Source of the DNA: Pegoplata infirma
Taxonomy: Eukaryota > Arthropoda > Insecta > Diptera > Anthomyiidae
DNA length: 64,000 nucleotides
Assembly: GCA_963921195.1 (NCBI GenBank)
Contig: OY992536.1
Coordinates: 240,968,023-241,032,022 of the forward strand
Direction: 5' to 3'
Shown here: positions 21,511 through 33,758 of the stretch, one piece after another
Layout: every line of letters starts with the position of its first letter
Position numbering within the stretch: position 1 is the stretch's first letter
Position numbers and translations under genes: made by a program
The notes under the pieces: model-generated
Told to the model about the DNA's origin: nothing
Databases searched by the model: none
Seen by the model: the letters and a program-made list of their open reading frames with translations, nothing else

Positions 21511-22990
21511 ATTTAATTTTATTTTATTTTATTTTATTTTATTTTATTTTATTTTATTTTATTTTATTTTATTTTATTTTATTTTATTTTATTTTATTTT
21601 ATTTTATTTTATTTTATTTTATTTTATTTTATTTTATTTTATTTTATTTTATTTTATTTTATTTTATTTTATTTTATTTTATTTTATTTTATTTTATTTT
21701 ATTTTATTTTATTTTATTTTATTTTATTTTATTTTATTTTATTTTATTTTATTTTATTTTATTTTATTTTATTTTATTTTATTTTATTTTATTTTATTTT
21801 ATTTTATTTTATTTTATTTTATTTTATTTTATTTTATTTTATTTTATTTTATTTTATTTTATTTTATTTTATTTTATTTAATTTAATTTAATTTAATTTA
21901 ATTTAATTTAATTTAATTTAATTTAATTTAATTTAATTTAATTTAATTTAATTTAATTTAATTTAATTTAATTTAATTTAATTTAATTTAATTTAATTTA
22001 ATTTAATTTAATTTAATTTAATTTAATTTAATTTAATTTAATTTAATTTAATTTAATTTAATTTAATTTAATTTAATTTAATTTAATTTAATTTAATTTA
22101 ATTTAATTTAATTTAATTTAATTTAATTTAATTTAATTTAATTTAATTTAATTTAATTTAATTTAATTTAATTTAATTTAATTTAATTTAATTTAATTTA
22201 ATTTAATTTAATTTAATTTAATTTAATTTAATTTAATTTAATTTAATTTAATTTAATTTAATTTAATTTAATTTAATTTAATTTAATTTAATTTAATTTA
22301 ATTTAATTTAATTTAATTTAATTTAATTTAATTTAATTTAATTTAATTTAATTTAATTTAATTTAATTTAATTTAATTTAATTTAATTTAATTTAATTTA
22401 ATTTAATTTAATTTAATTTAATTTAATTTAATTTAATTTAATTTAATTTAATTTAATTTAATTTAATTTAATTTAATTTAATTTAATTTAATTTAATTTA
22501 ATTTAATTTAATTTAATTTAATTTAATTTAATTTAATTTAATTTAATTTAATTTAATTTAATTTAATTTAATTTAATTTAATTTAATTTAATTTAATTTA
22601 ATTTAATTTAATTTAATTTAATTTAATTTAATTTAATTTAATTTAATTTAATTTAATTTAATTTAATTTAATTTAATTTAATTTAATTTAATTTAATTTA
22701 ATTTAATTTAATTTAATTTAATTTAATTTAATTTAATTTAATTTAATTTAATTTAATTTAATTTAATTTAATTTAATTTAATTTAATTTAATTTAATTTA
22801 ATTTAATTTAATTTAATTTAATTTAATTTAATTTAATTTAATTTAATTTAATTTAATTTAATTTAATTTAATTTAATTTAATTTAATTTAATTTAATTTA
22901 ATTTAATTTAATTTAATTTAATTTTATTTTATTTTATTTATTTTATTTATTTTATTTAATTTAATTTTGTATTTTATTTTATTTTGTTTT
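21511..22990. repeat. Pentanucleotide array (TTTTA)n-(TTTAA)n
   Basis: About 72 nearly perfect TTTTA units (21517-21877) switch abruptly to about 208 TTTAA units (21880-22920), then return to a few TTTTA and TTTAT units before a T-rich edge. The total is about 1.45 kb. Read on the minus strand it is (TTAAA)n/(TAAAA)n directly following the 3' end of the SINE fragment at 23015-23090, so it probably grew from that element's A-rich tail. Confidence 0.97.
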
Positions 22991-23014
22991 TTTTTTGTTT
23001 GTTTAGTTAATTGG

Positions 23015-23090
23015 TTTAACCGAAAAGTGGTAAAAATTACCTTCGTGTCGTGGTAGCACAACAGATCAAGGCCTCTAGTTGGAATCGAAC
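23015..23090 (-). mobile_element. tRNA-derived SINE, 5'-truncated
   Basis: The plus strand reads AACCGAAAAGTGG, then CTTCGTGTCGTGGTAGC, then TAGTTGGAATCGAAC. This matches, with changes, the body of the SINE at 53905-54040, whose corresponding words are AACCGAAAACTGG, CGTCGTCTCGTTGTGGC and GGTGGGAATAGAACC. The GTTCGATTCC B box is present on the minus strand but the A box is missing. Its 3' tail runs into the pentanucleotide array. Confidence 0.6.
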
Positions 23091-23394
23091 ACTGTTTCTA
23101 TTTTACCCCTTTTTTGAGTTCTCTTATGCTTTTTTGGCTTTCTTAGAAGCAATTTTTTAAAATACTTTTTCTTAAAAAAGTCTTTCAGGAAATGAAACAT
23201 TACTTCTAAGAAGGTCAAAAAAGGAAAAGAGAATTCCAGAAAGGGGAAAACTATACACAAAAAACGAAAAAAATTAAATTGTTCTTGGAAAATTTGTGTT
23301 TTTTTATTTTTTTGAATTATAAAAAGTCTGATGGGGCCCCGAGACATGCATTGCCTAGGGGCCCCGACATGGCTAATCCGGCCCTGGCCCCATC

Positions 23395-23961
23395 ACCCCC
23401 TCCCCCACCCACCAAAAAAACGCCCTCACTTCTTTTTATTAAAGTTTAAACACTTATGATATCCCTAAAATCGGTTATTGCAAATTACAATTATTTGTTT
23501 TTCTTCCATCAAAGAAAACTTTATGAATATTTTATTGCAATATATGAGTACATATTCTTAATATCCAATAAAGTACAAAAACATGTAGAATAATATTATT
23601 AAGAGGCTGAAGATATTTTCATATGAATTTTATTGTTTTTTATTTTCCTATTTTTGGCTGGCAACATATGCTGGGATATTAGAATTTTCTTATGTTGTAT
23701 AAAAACCATGGATATGTAATATTTTTTTTAATAGCGCTTATGAGGGTGTAATCTTTATATTGTACAAAATTTTTTATGTAAAAAGAAATTTGTATCAATA
23801 AATGTTTTTTGTGAGGTCTTCTTATTAAATGTTTTTTATTGGGGGATATATTTGTATTTGATATGAAATCATAGTTTTTCTAAAGATAGAATTATGTTAA
23901 TAAAAACTTTTTTTGGCCTATAGGCCAAATAATGTCAAAGATTTGTGTTTCTATAATTTAA
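23395..23961. other. Intergenic AT-rich sequence
   Basis: There is a C-rich patch near 23395-23430, then AT-rich sequence. No gene or repeat structure is recognised. Confidence 0.4.
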
Positions 23962-25204
23962 TCTATATATCGTCACCTTAAATGCAAAACAACGTAACAA
24001 CAAAAAAATCAAAATCGAGTTTTTGATTGATTATGATGCATTTGACTAAACTACATGTCTCTGGAAAATTTTGGAAGTCAAAGTTCAAAAATTGCGAATT
24101 TATTAACAATAAACAAAAAACCGTATCCGCAAGTACATGCATTTCATAAACCAAAACAACGTAACAGCAGTGTTACACACACAATTTATATGTAATCGAG
24201 CAAATATTAATATATTTCAATATAATGAAACCGCATAGATATTTAAGACATTCACCATACAAATTGAATAAATATTTCAGATTAAAATTTACATAAAATT
24301 TTCAAAAAATTATTTTTAAAATTTTTCCAAAATTGTATAATTTTTTTTTTAATTTATCGTTTTTTTAACCAATTATTTTTTTGAGAAATTGAATTTTAAA
24401 ATGTCGTTTTTTAACAGTAACTCCGTGGGGTATTTTTTTTTTTTTTTTGTAAATGAAAATAGCTAGATCCGCAGGTTTTTCGAATCCTGTTTCAAATTCT
24501 GTGTAATTTACCAGTTCAATTGGAAAGTTTTTCCAAAGAATACACAGATTTTTTTAAAAATGTATCGTTTCTTCCTAAAACTTTTCCTATACCAAAACCA
24601 ATTTCAAGAACTTAAAAAAATGTTAAAACTTCAAAATGTTCTTTCCAAAGCCAACCCTTTGATTCTGAGGGAAAACTTTAAGTTAACAAAAAAAATCATA
24701 CAGGGCCCGTTTTCTTATAAAGAAACCATCGGGTTCTAAATATTTTTTTTAGCCAAGTGAGGTCAATACCTTTAATTTTTTTGGATCTTTACTACAGCAA
24801 AATTCTTTAAATATGTTGATAAACCCTTACCTTTTATAAGAACTCTTAAGTATTTTATAAAATCTCAAAGATTTTATAAAAAAATGTTAAGTATAAAGGT
24901 TTTTTTTAAAATTTTTTGAAGATTTCGAAGTTTTTTTTTGAAAGATGCTAAGCAAATGCTTAAGTTTTGTTTTTGAAGTTATTGACTATATTATACCATA
25001 TTCGCATTCATTTAAACTAGTATATTTATTCGTTTTCTCCATACGTTAAACGTCAAATTTAAACGGCGTTTTATTTTGACAGATAAATTGTATAGGAAAA
25101 ACGAAAAATGTATCTAGTTTTAATGAATGCGAATATGGCATTAAATCATTTAAAATCAGGGTTGGCAACCGATACCCACCTAGAATAACGGTATTTGGCT
25201 ATTG

Positions 25205-25489
25205 TACCGCAACCAATAAAGATATGGACATTTTCAAAAGCGATTATGAAAGCTGATGAAATTTCTTTTATTTTAAATGTGTCACTTCGTATTTCTACCG
25301 GTTCGTTTTCGAAATATAGGTCAATACCTTTATAATACCGTTTGAAACGGTATTATAACGGTATTGGCCTATAAAATTAAAACGAAACGGTAGAAACACG
25401 AAGTGACACATTTAAAATACTAGAAATTTTATCAGCTTTCATAATCGCTTTTGAAAATATCCATATCTTTATTGGTTGCGGTACAACTG
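25205..25489. repeat. Inverted repeat with ~140-bp arms
   Basis: The arms begin TGTACCGCAACCAATAAAG and end with its reverse complement GGTTGCGGTACA. The centre is TAATACCGTTTGAAACGG and related ACGGTATT words. The transcript or single strand would fold into a long hairpin. It is probably a foldback MITE. No clear target duplication. Confidence 0.75.
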
Positions 25490-25854
25490 TCCCAAGGATG
25501 CTACTACACTGAAAAAATTTTTCATGAATTTTCATAAAATTTAGTTTAATTTAACTAAAAAATGGGTTATTTTCCTTACTATAAGGAAAATAAAGGCGGC
25601 AGCAAAAATTAGGCCAATTTTGGATGGTGCTGGCGGACGCAATATTTAAACCTCGAATTTTATTTTTGATTTGAACTCATCTACACGAGCTTTCAAACTA
25701 GTAAAAACAATCAACATGTTCTGAACGAATTTTTTTATCTAGAGTCAAAAGAGTGTTGTTACTTTGTACAAAAAAAAAGTATTTTTTTTTAATTTTTAAC
25801 TTTAAAATAATGTATTTTTGGACTAAAACAAGATATCGGTTTGTTGCTTTTTTT

Positions 25855-26549
25855 TATACCCTCCAACCACAGTATGGGGGTATACTCACTTTGTCATTCC
25901 GTGTGTAACACATCGAAATATCGGTCGGGGACCCCACAAAGTATATATTATATTGATCCATGATAGAATCTAAGACATTCTAGCGATGTCCGTCCGTCCG
26001 TCCGTCCGTCTGTAGAAATAACGATGCAGTCCAAACCAAAAGAGCTAGACCCCTGAAATTGAGCAAGAATATCTCTTATGTTACTGGTAAGGTTAAGTTC
26101 GAAGATGGGCAAAATCGGACCAGGGGGAAAAAAGTTCCCCCTTGAAGAACTAAAAAGACCCCTGAAAAATACGATATTTTTACGAGTTTTTTTACATTTT
26201 TGCTCAACAAATGTAACATTTGTATGCCATATTATGTTCATAGACCTGCGGTTGGACCAAATGGGTTAAAAAATTCGATTTTTTTCAGGCCGCCCCCCTT
26301 GGGGGCGTGGTAATAGAAATTAATTAAAAATAACGATAAAAATTAATTTTTTAAGCGTAAATATCATAAACAAATAATTTGTAAACATAAAGAGCGGGGG
26401 TACAGGTGTCACCCACCAACTTCGATAACCCCCCCCCCCCCCCCCATCAAAAAAAAAAAGACGCCCCTGCGATTTTTTTTTTTTTTTAATTTTAAACGTG
26501 TTGGAGGGTATAAAAGATTCGGCACAGCCGAATTTAACACTCTTACTTG
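25855..26549 (+). mobile_element. HINE/DINE-1-like element
   Basis: Begins TATACCCTCCAACCACAG, with (GTCC)n at 25988-26012, a 17-base C run near 26431-26447, and ends GGAGGGTATAAAAGATTCG, stem-loop TTCGGCACAGCCGAA, and ACTTG. Confidence 0.7.
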
Positions 26550-27329
26550 TTTTTTTTTTTTTAATCAGAAATCTATATAGTTTTCAAATAAAATTAGTTT
26601 AAAATAAATTGGAATAAATGCGGCTTTGCTATTAACAAAAAACTGGAGCCGGATAGGTAAAATTTTTAAATTATAAATTTTAAAATTTTTCTATCTCGGA
26701 AAGTATAAGAGATAACCACACCAACTAAAGAAGTTTTTAAGGCCGCTACTAGCACATTGTCCGCATATATTTTTTTTAAGAAATATGATAAAAAAAAAAA
26801 AAATGGCAATTGTTTTAAGTGTTCGTATACAAAAGGTGCCCTACTTTAGGGGGTTCTACTGCCTCCCCCGTTCGACCGCTGGACTCCAACTTCCAAACTT
26901 AAGCTCGAAAATACGTTAGCTATAACCACTACAAATTTCATGGCTCTCGGTCTAATACTTACTGAATGGCTGAATTATTTCTCAAAAATTTGCAATTTAT
27001 TCAACTTTGTGATGTTACGTCGTTTTATTTTACAAAACACGATTCCACGAAAAACGTAACCCACATAACTCAAAAAATATTTACAAAAACGACTTTTTTA
27101 TTTTAGAAATGGATTAATCGCTGTTTTTTAAGCAAACACTTCACAAAAGTCTTTTATATTGCAAATATTTTTCATTTAATAACGTTTTTTGCTTCTCCTG
27201 TAAAATTCTAAAAAGTGTTGTTACGTTGTTTTGCATTTGTGGTGACGATATATAAAAGAGTAATGTGACTGACTGACTGACTGACTGACTTATATACTCA
27301 TTCATCATCGCCCAGCCCAAACCGCTGAA

Positions 27330-28190
27330 GCTAGAGACTTGAAATTTGGACTGTAGGTCCACTTCCCGGAATATAGATCCACTAAGGCTGGATTTTTGCC
27401 AATGTTGATTCTAAGGGGGTAAAAAGGGTAAAAAACTGTACTTTTGGTACTTTTTATATCTCCTGAAATAATGGTCATAGAGACTTGAAATTTGGACTGT
27501 ATGTTCACCTCCCGGAATATAGATCCAGTAAGGCCGGATTTTTGCCAATGTTGATTCTAAGGGGACAAAAAGGGTAAAAAACTGTACTTTTGGTACTTTT
27601 TATATCTCCTGAAATAATGGTCACAGAGACTTGAAATTTGGACTGTATGTTATACTATTGGAATATAGATCCAGTAAGGCCGGATTTTTGCCAATGTTGA
27701 TTCTAAGGGGGTAAAAAGGGTAAAAAACTGTACTTTTGGTACTTTTTATATCTCCTGAAATAATGGTCACAGAAACTTGAAATTTGGACTGTATGTTCAT
27801 CTCCCGGAATATAGATCCAGTAAGGCTGGATTTTTGCCAATGTTGATTCTAAGGGGGTAAAAAGGGTAAAAAAATGTACCTTTGGTACCTTTTATATTTC
27901 CTTAAATAATGGTCCTAGACACTTGAAATTTTGAATGTAGGTTCAGCTCCCGGAATATAAATCTACTAAGGCTGGATTTTGCCAATGTTGATTCTAAGGG
28001 GTAAAAAGGGTAAAAAACTGTACCTTTTATATTTTCTTAAATAATGGTCCTAGAAACTTAAAATTTGGAATGTAGGTTCACCTCCCGGAAAAAATATTCA
28101 CCAAGGCTGGGTTTTTGCCAATGTTGACTCTACGGGGGTAAAATGGAAAAAAGTGTACTTTTGGTACTTTTTTTAATTTACTGAAATAAT
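27330..28190 (+). repeat. ~145-bp tandem repeats inside Helitron 2
   Basis: Five or six units of the repeat described at 6040-7050. They are more uniform here than in copy 1: the segment GATTCTAAGGGGGTAAAAAG recurs almost unchanged, which suggests recent homogenisation within this copy. Confidence 0.85.
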
Positions 28191-28196
28191 GGTACA

Positions 28197-30460
28197 TTTT
28201 ATAAAAAGTACCTTTTATAAAAAGTACCTTTTATAAAAAGTACCTTTTATAAAAAGTACCTTTTATAAAAAGTACCTTTTATAAAAAGTACCTTTTATAA
28301 AAAGTACCTTTTATAAAAAGTACCTTTTATAAAAAGTACCTTTTATAAAAAGTACCTTTTATAAAAAGTACCTTTTATAAAAAGTACCTTTTATAAAAAG
28401 TATCTTTTATAAAAAGTACCTTTTATAAAAAGTACCTTTTATAAAAAGTACCTTTTATAAAAAGTACCTTTTATAAAAAGTACCTTTTATAAAAAGTACC
28501 TGGGTAATTCCAAAAATTTTCGCCCCACTGTTCGGAAACATGCCTTTGGACGCCACTGAGAATTTGGCTCATAGATATCCACGTTTATATGAGATATGTT
28601 GCATTTTTGGATTTTCAAAATTTGCTGTAGTTTTCAAATTATCGCGGGTCAAAGTTCGACTTTTTGAGCAAAAGTCAGAAAAATACATGACGTTTAACGT
28701 GCTCTAACTTTTTAACTAGTAATCCGATTATCACAAGTAATGGCTCATATGAAAGCTTAATTCTTCTTCTTATAGGAAATATTTTCAAAAGCATACGTTT
28801 TTTTTTCAGAAGTGTTGCAAAAATTCAAAAACATATTTTTTTTGCGAATATTTAAAAAAACACATCTTCGATTTTTTTAAAAAAAAGTTTGGTGATAAAC
28901 AATACTGTTTTGTACAACATATCCAAAATTCAGAGTGGGATCCCAATGGGATCAAAAAATATCCTGGTTTTAGAACGAAGTTCTTAAATTTTACCTTAGA
29001 AAATTAAAATTTTATGTTTCTTCAATATAAAAATTTAAATTTTCAAAGAAAATTATACTATTAAAATTTTGAAAAACATTCAAAACATTAGAAATTTAAA
29101 TTTTCTAATGGAAAAATATGAGAACCTCATACTTAAAACAGAATAGTTTTTGATCCCATGGAGATCCCACTCTGAATTTTGAATATGTTACACAAAACAT
29201 TGTTATTTTTCACCAGAATTTTTTTAAAAAAAAATCGAAGATGTGTTTTTTTAAATATTCGAAAAGAAAAAACGTTTTTGCATTTTTGCATCATTTCTGT
29301 AAAAAAAACTGTGTTATTTTAAAAATATTTTCTAAAAGAAGAACCCCAGCTTTCACATGAGCCTAAATTTATGAAAATCGGGTCATTGGTTAAGAAGTTA
29401 CAGCTCTTTAAACGTGATGTATTTTTCTTACTTTTGCTTAAAAAGTCAATCTTTGACCCGCCATAATTCGTTAAATACACCAAATGTAACAAAACAATAT
29501 ATGTTACATATATCATATTTATGAGGGCTATCTATGTGTCAAGGCTCAAATTAATCTGAGACACCATTTCCAAAAATGACTAAAATTTGAGCTAAATTTT
29601 TTGGAATGGCCCACCTTTTATAAAAAGTACCTTTTATAAAAAGTACCTTTTATAAAAAGTACCTTTTATAAAAAGTACCTTTTATAAAAAGTACCTTTTA
29701 TAAAAAGTACCTTTTATAAAAAGTACCTTTTATAAAAAGTACCTTTTATAAAAAGTACCTTTTATAAAAAGTATCTTTTATAAAAAGTACCTTTTATAAA
29801 AAGTACCTTTTATAAAAAGTACCTTTTATAAAAAGTACCTTTTATAAAAAGTACCTTTTATAAAAAGTACCTTTTATAAAAAGTACCTTTTATAAAAAGT
29901 ACCTTTTATAAAAAGTACCTTTTATAAAAAGTACCTTTTATAAAAAGTACCTTTTATAAAAAGTACCTTTTATAAAAAGTACCTTTTATAAAAAGTACCT
30001 TTTATAAAAAGTACCTTTTATAAAAAGTACCTTTTATAAAAAGTACCTTTTATAAAAAGTACCTTTTATAAAAAGTACCTTTTATAAAAAGTACCTTTTA
30101 TAAAAAGTACCTTTTATAAAAAGTACCTTTTATAAAAAGTACCTTTTATAAAAAGTACCTTTTATAAAAAGTACCTTTTATAAAAAGTACCTTTTATAAA
30201 AAGTACCTTTTATAAAAAGTACCTTTTATAAAAAGTACCTTTTATAAAAAGTACCTTTTATAAAAAGTACCTTTTATAAAAAGTACCTTTTATAAAAAGT
30301 ACCTTTTATAAAAAGTACCTTTTATAAAAAGTACCTTTTATAAAAAGTACCTTTATAAAAAGTACCTTTTTAAAAAGTACCTTTTATAAAAAGTACCTTT
30401 TATAAAAAGTACCTTTTGTAAAAAGTACCTTCTATAAAAAGTACGTTTTGTTAAAAGTAC
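28197..30460. repeat. 16-bp minisatellite in Helitron 2, interrupted
   Basis: The same CCTTTTATAAAAAGTA unit as in Helitron 1 fills 28197-28500 and 29614-30460, about 70 copies in total. The gap is the foldback element at 28501-29613, which inserted within one unit. Confidence 0.95.
28501..29613. mobile_element. Foldback element with ~480-bp arms inside the minisatellite
   Basis: The ends are TGGGTAATTCCAAAAATTTT and the inverse of TGGGCCATTCCAAAAAATTT. CC is present on both sides (28499-28500 and 29614-29615); a 2-3 bp duplication is likely. Almost the entire element is an imperfect inverted repeat: for example AAAATTCAGAGTGGGATCCC near 28930 pairs with sequence near 29165, and AAATTATCGCGGGTCAAAG near 28640 with 29455. 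No coding capacity. Confidence 0.8.
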
Positions 30461-31616
30461 CGAAAGTACACTTTTTGGTACTTTTTTATTTCCTGAAATA
30501 ATAATCATAGAAACTTAAAGTTGGAAAAGGTTCCAAAAAATATAATGGTCACAGAAACTTAAAATTTGGAATGTTAAATCCTTTGGTGAAAAAAAATATG
30601 TGGAAAGGTCCTTTTTGAAATTCCGTTTCCTAACGGCGATAAAAAGTACTTTTAATATTTGCTGAAACAATGATCCTATATAATTGAAATATGGAGTATA
30701 GGATACCTCGGTGAAGAAAAAACATTCTAGAAGAGGTACTTTTTGGAAATTCCATTTCTAATGGGGGTAATAAAGATTACTTTTGGTACTTTTTTTGTTC
30801 CTATAATAATGACCTTAGAAGAAGGAGATGGAATTGGAAATGAAATGGAGTGAACGGGGAACAAAATGAAATAGAGCAGGGAACAATATGGAATGATATT
30901 TTTTACTAAAATTTTTCGTGTTTAGCTTTTTTCTCCATATTTTTCTTTCTATATATTTTTTCACTCAAACTTATTTTTTTTTTATTCCAATTTATTTTTT
31001 CACTGAAATATTTATTCACTCAAAATCCAAAATCCCGACATAAGGGCTCGAAAATTGTCAATATATTTTTACCCCGGAACGAACATGATAACATACCGGC
31101 GAAGTTATTCAAATTTTATTGTTTAAATTATTCATTGAAATATTTTTTATGGAAGACTTAAACGTCCACAAGTAAATAAAACAAAGACTACGTAGGGGAT
31201 TTTTTTGGAAATCGATAGAGTAATCCTGATCCTTTTACTATCCAGTATTCAACACAACCGGTAACGAAGTACCGGGATGGTAAGCTAGTTTACGAAATAA
31301 ATAATGTGGTGCAAAACACACAAAAAAAATTTTCTCTGTGAAATTTTCACGAAAGAAAAATGTGTTATTAAAGTCCCATTCAAAATGTTGGAGAACTCCA
31401 ATCAGTGTGAAAAGTTTATGTGTACCTTACCCTTTTGCACTTTTTCATATTTTGAATTTAAATATCTTTTTTTCAATCCATCCTAGAGTCAAACATGTTC
31501 TACTCTGGAGTTCCAATCTGCGTAAACCAAGAAAAATACACCCCTGTAAAAGAGCCATCAATATTGGTATAACAAAATAAAAAACCACAAAAAAAAAATC
31601 TGGAAAACAATAGAGG

Positions 31617-32571
31617 TATTCAGAGTATTGTTGCCAGCCCTGACATGTAGCAAAAGAGTACTTCTTCACAGAAAAAAAAAATTTCCAATAAATGACTTTT
31701 ATAGTATTTATGAACAAATTTATACAATATATTAACTTTTTCATAAAAAATAAACTTTTTCATAGTATTTATGAAAAATGTTAAATAGTTCTTAAATTTC
31801 ACATATTACACAGGGCAACACTTTTTTTTGCCCGGGTTCTGATAGCTAATTTTGGGTAATTGGGGTACGCTGATTTCAAATCTGGCTATCGTTTTTTTGG
31901 GTCAGCTCTAGTTTTTGAGATATAGCATAAGGAATCATTGAAAATAGGCTATTTTTGGCATGTTTGTGAGTCCATATTTACCAACACTTGTCTTACATCC
32001 AAAAAGTTAATGACGATTTTATGTATGTTGGATATGCTGATTCCAAAAATGCTCTTACTTTTGTTGAGTCATCTTTAGTTTTGGAGATATCGCTAAAATA
32101 AAATTTTTAAATTTATGCCCTCTTTAATTTTGTCTGAATATTTATGCCCTTTTTAATAACTCGAAAACTGAAGTTTTTAATAACTCGAAAACTGAAGTTG
32201 TCCTCGCATCCAATATAGTTAAGTTCGTGTTTAAAAATGAGGCTCTAAAATTAGTTTTGGAAATTATAGCCAAGCAAAGTTGGTAAAAACGCACTTTTTC
32301 GACTCTTTAACAGTGATTTGCTCCCGAACGCGAGCTGATGGAAAATTGGATAACAGATTCGGAATCAGCACACTAACATCCATATAAATCAGTTGTCAAA
32401 GGTCAGGCAAACTGAAAAAGTTCAACTTTTGTGAACCTGTGTTATAAGTATTATGAAAAAGTTAATAAATTCATAAATTCTATGAAAATCGTTCATTAAA
32501 AAAAAAATTTTTTTGTGTGTTTTAAAAAAGTACATGTTTTTTGATAAGTAATGCAAGCAAGACTCTGAATA
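31617..32571. mobile_element. Foldback/MITE with TATTCAGAGTNTTG ends
   Basis: The left end reads TATTCAGAGTATTGTTGCC and continues with a GCAAAAGAGTACTTCTT word. The right end is the inverse of ATATTCAGAGTCTTGC. Inside each end are ATTTATGAA/TTCATAAAT words. The same end occurs at 46505-46803 (four copies) and 60967-61022 (one). Another MITE (31809-32441) is nested in the middle. Confidence 0.65.
31809..32441. mobile_element. MITE with CACAGG ends and TTA duplication
   Basis: Ends are CACAGGGCAACACTTTT and the inverse of CACAGGTTCACAAAAGTT, flanked by TTA (31806-31808 and 32442-32444). A 3-bp TTA target fits PIF/Harbinger-type or CACTA-type insertion; the short end sequence does not settle it. 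No coding capacity. Confidence 0.6.
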
Positions 32572-33203
32572 TCACTAATATTGAAAATCTTTTGAAAAAT
32601 ATAATTTTTAAATTAAAGAAATTTTTTAAAACAGTTAAATAAGATTATTTTGTGAAATTGTGGGGCAGGTAAGTAAAATGACATATACAATGTAACAGAA
32701 CTCCACTCTAAATTTTGCACAGTTAACATCTTAATCTGTGATCGAGAGTGGAGTGACTCCAACATTGATATTTAATTCATTTCTTTTTAATATTGTGCTT
32801 TTATTTTATAAAAACTAATCATATCTTACATCTGCTACTGCTTTTTCATATCAAAATTGAACTTAAAATTTCATTGACACTCTGTGTATTTGGGTGTGTA
32901 ATACACAATGTGTATACACCCAAAAATACAAAATCTGTAAATGTCAGTCAAATCAAATACATTCAATACGGTTAGGCAAAAACAATGTCGTCCATTTAAT
33001 CGTAATTCAAATAGTTTCTGATATATTGGACATTAACGCTTAGCAACTAGTTTTTCAGACAGGTTTTTCTAATGATTTGACAAAAGATTTTATGTAAAAA
33101 ATAATAACAAACCGCTTCTGCTGATGCTGAGTAATATCTGTTGTCTCAGCGAAAAAATAAAAAGACAGACACTTTTTTTTGGGTGTACTGTCATCAAAAT
33201 AAG
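32572..33203. other. Intergenic sequence with small dyads
   Basis: No gene is visible. Two local dyads stand out: ACTCCACTCT/AGAGTGGAGT around 32702-32754, and a perfect-looking TTTGGGTGT...ACACCCAAA around 32889-32924. Confidence 0.4.
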
Positions 33204-33206
33204 TAA

Positions 33207-33755
33207 GTGTGCAATTACAATTCTGGCGTTGGCCTTGAATTTTGCTCGTTCCCATACATTTTGTATGTAGAACAAAATTCAAAGCCAACGCTAGCGTTTC
33301 AAAGCCAGAATAGAATCAATTCTATTTTCTTGGCTTTGCTCTCTCGTGAGTATTTTTTTCTTGCTTTGGCGTTGCCAGTCTTTTACAAAAAAAGGGTTGA
33401 TTTTGTGATGTGTTTCATATCTTGTTTATGAAACACATCTGTGTATTGGAAAATTAGAAGAAAAGTACATATAAAAGAAAGTGAAAATATAATTTACCGC
33501 CAATTATTATAAAAAAAAACAAGTATCAAAAAAATATCAATAACAAAACCAAAGGAGTTTTATGTTTCACTGAAAAAAATAATTTTCAGGAAAAATTTAT
33601 TTTTCTTCCACCAAATAATTATATTTCTGTTCTTCTTTGTGTGTGTGTATACAAACAAACGCCAGAACAAAATTCAAAGCCAAAGCCTTTGTTTAAATCA
33701 AACGCCCTCTCTTTATACAAAATTCAAAGTCAACGCCAGAATTGTAATTGCACAC
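33207..33755. mobile_element. PIF/Harbinger-like MITE, 549 bp
   Basis: The ends are GTGTGCAATTACAATTCTGG and its exact inverse, flanked by TAA (33204-33206 and 33756-33758). The word CAAAATTCAAAGCCAACGC recurs in both orientations inside. A TAA/TTA 3-bp target is characteristic of PIF/Harbinger. No transposase. Confidence 0.8.
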
Positions 33756-33758
33756 TAA

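Larger units (their letters stand above)
21007..23386. mobile_element. hAT-type element carrying a giant microsatellite
   Basis: The ends are CAGGCCCGGATTA and TAATCCGGCCCTG. The flanking octamers are GGCCCATC (20999-21006) and GCCCCATC (23387-23394), an 8-bp duplication with one mismatch. Next to both ends are GGCAA...GCCTAGGGGCCCC words, a style seen in hAT ends. Inside are two direct copies (about 21100-21232 and 21360-21490) of a segment with AAACATGGAAGAATAAA, then the pentanucleotide array and a SINE fragment. No transposase was found. Confidence 0.8.
23971..27247. mobile_element. 3.3-kb inverted-repeat element in the 5' tip of Helitron 2
   Basis: The left end is CGTCACCTTAAATGCAAAAC and the right end is the inverse of CGTCACCACAAATGCAAAAC. 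Removing it together with one copy of ATAT restores the 5' end exactly as in Helitron 1, implying a 4-bp ATAT duplication (or slippage in TA repeats). Subterminal AACAACGTAACA words repeat at both sides. A HINE (25855-26549) and a hairpin (25205-25489) lie inside. No transposase was found. Superfamily not assigned. Confidence 0.7.
23962..31288 (+). mobile_element. Non-autonomous Helitron, copy 2, with nested insertions
   Basis: The 5' TC is at 23962-23963, preceded by A. The 5' terminus is split by an inverted-repeat element (23971-27247) and resumes as ATATATAAAAGAGTAATG at 27248. It ends GGTAAGCTAG at 31288, followed by T, with the same CCGGTA...TACCGG hairpin as copy 1. The body repeats the layout of copy 1: (GACT)n, ~145-bp units, 16-bp minisatellite, degenerate units and a purine-rich 3' part. 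A foldback (28501-29613) interrupts the minisatellite. No Rep/helicase frame. Confidence 0.83.
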
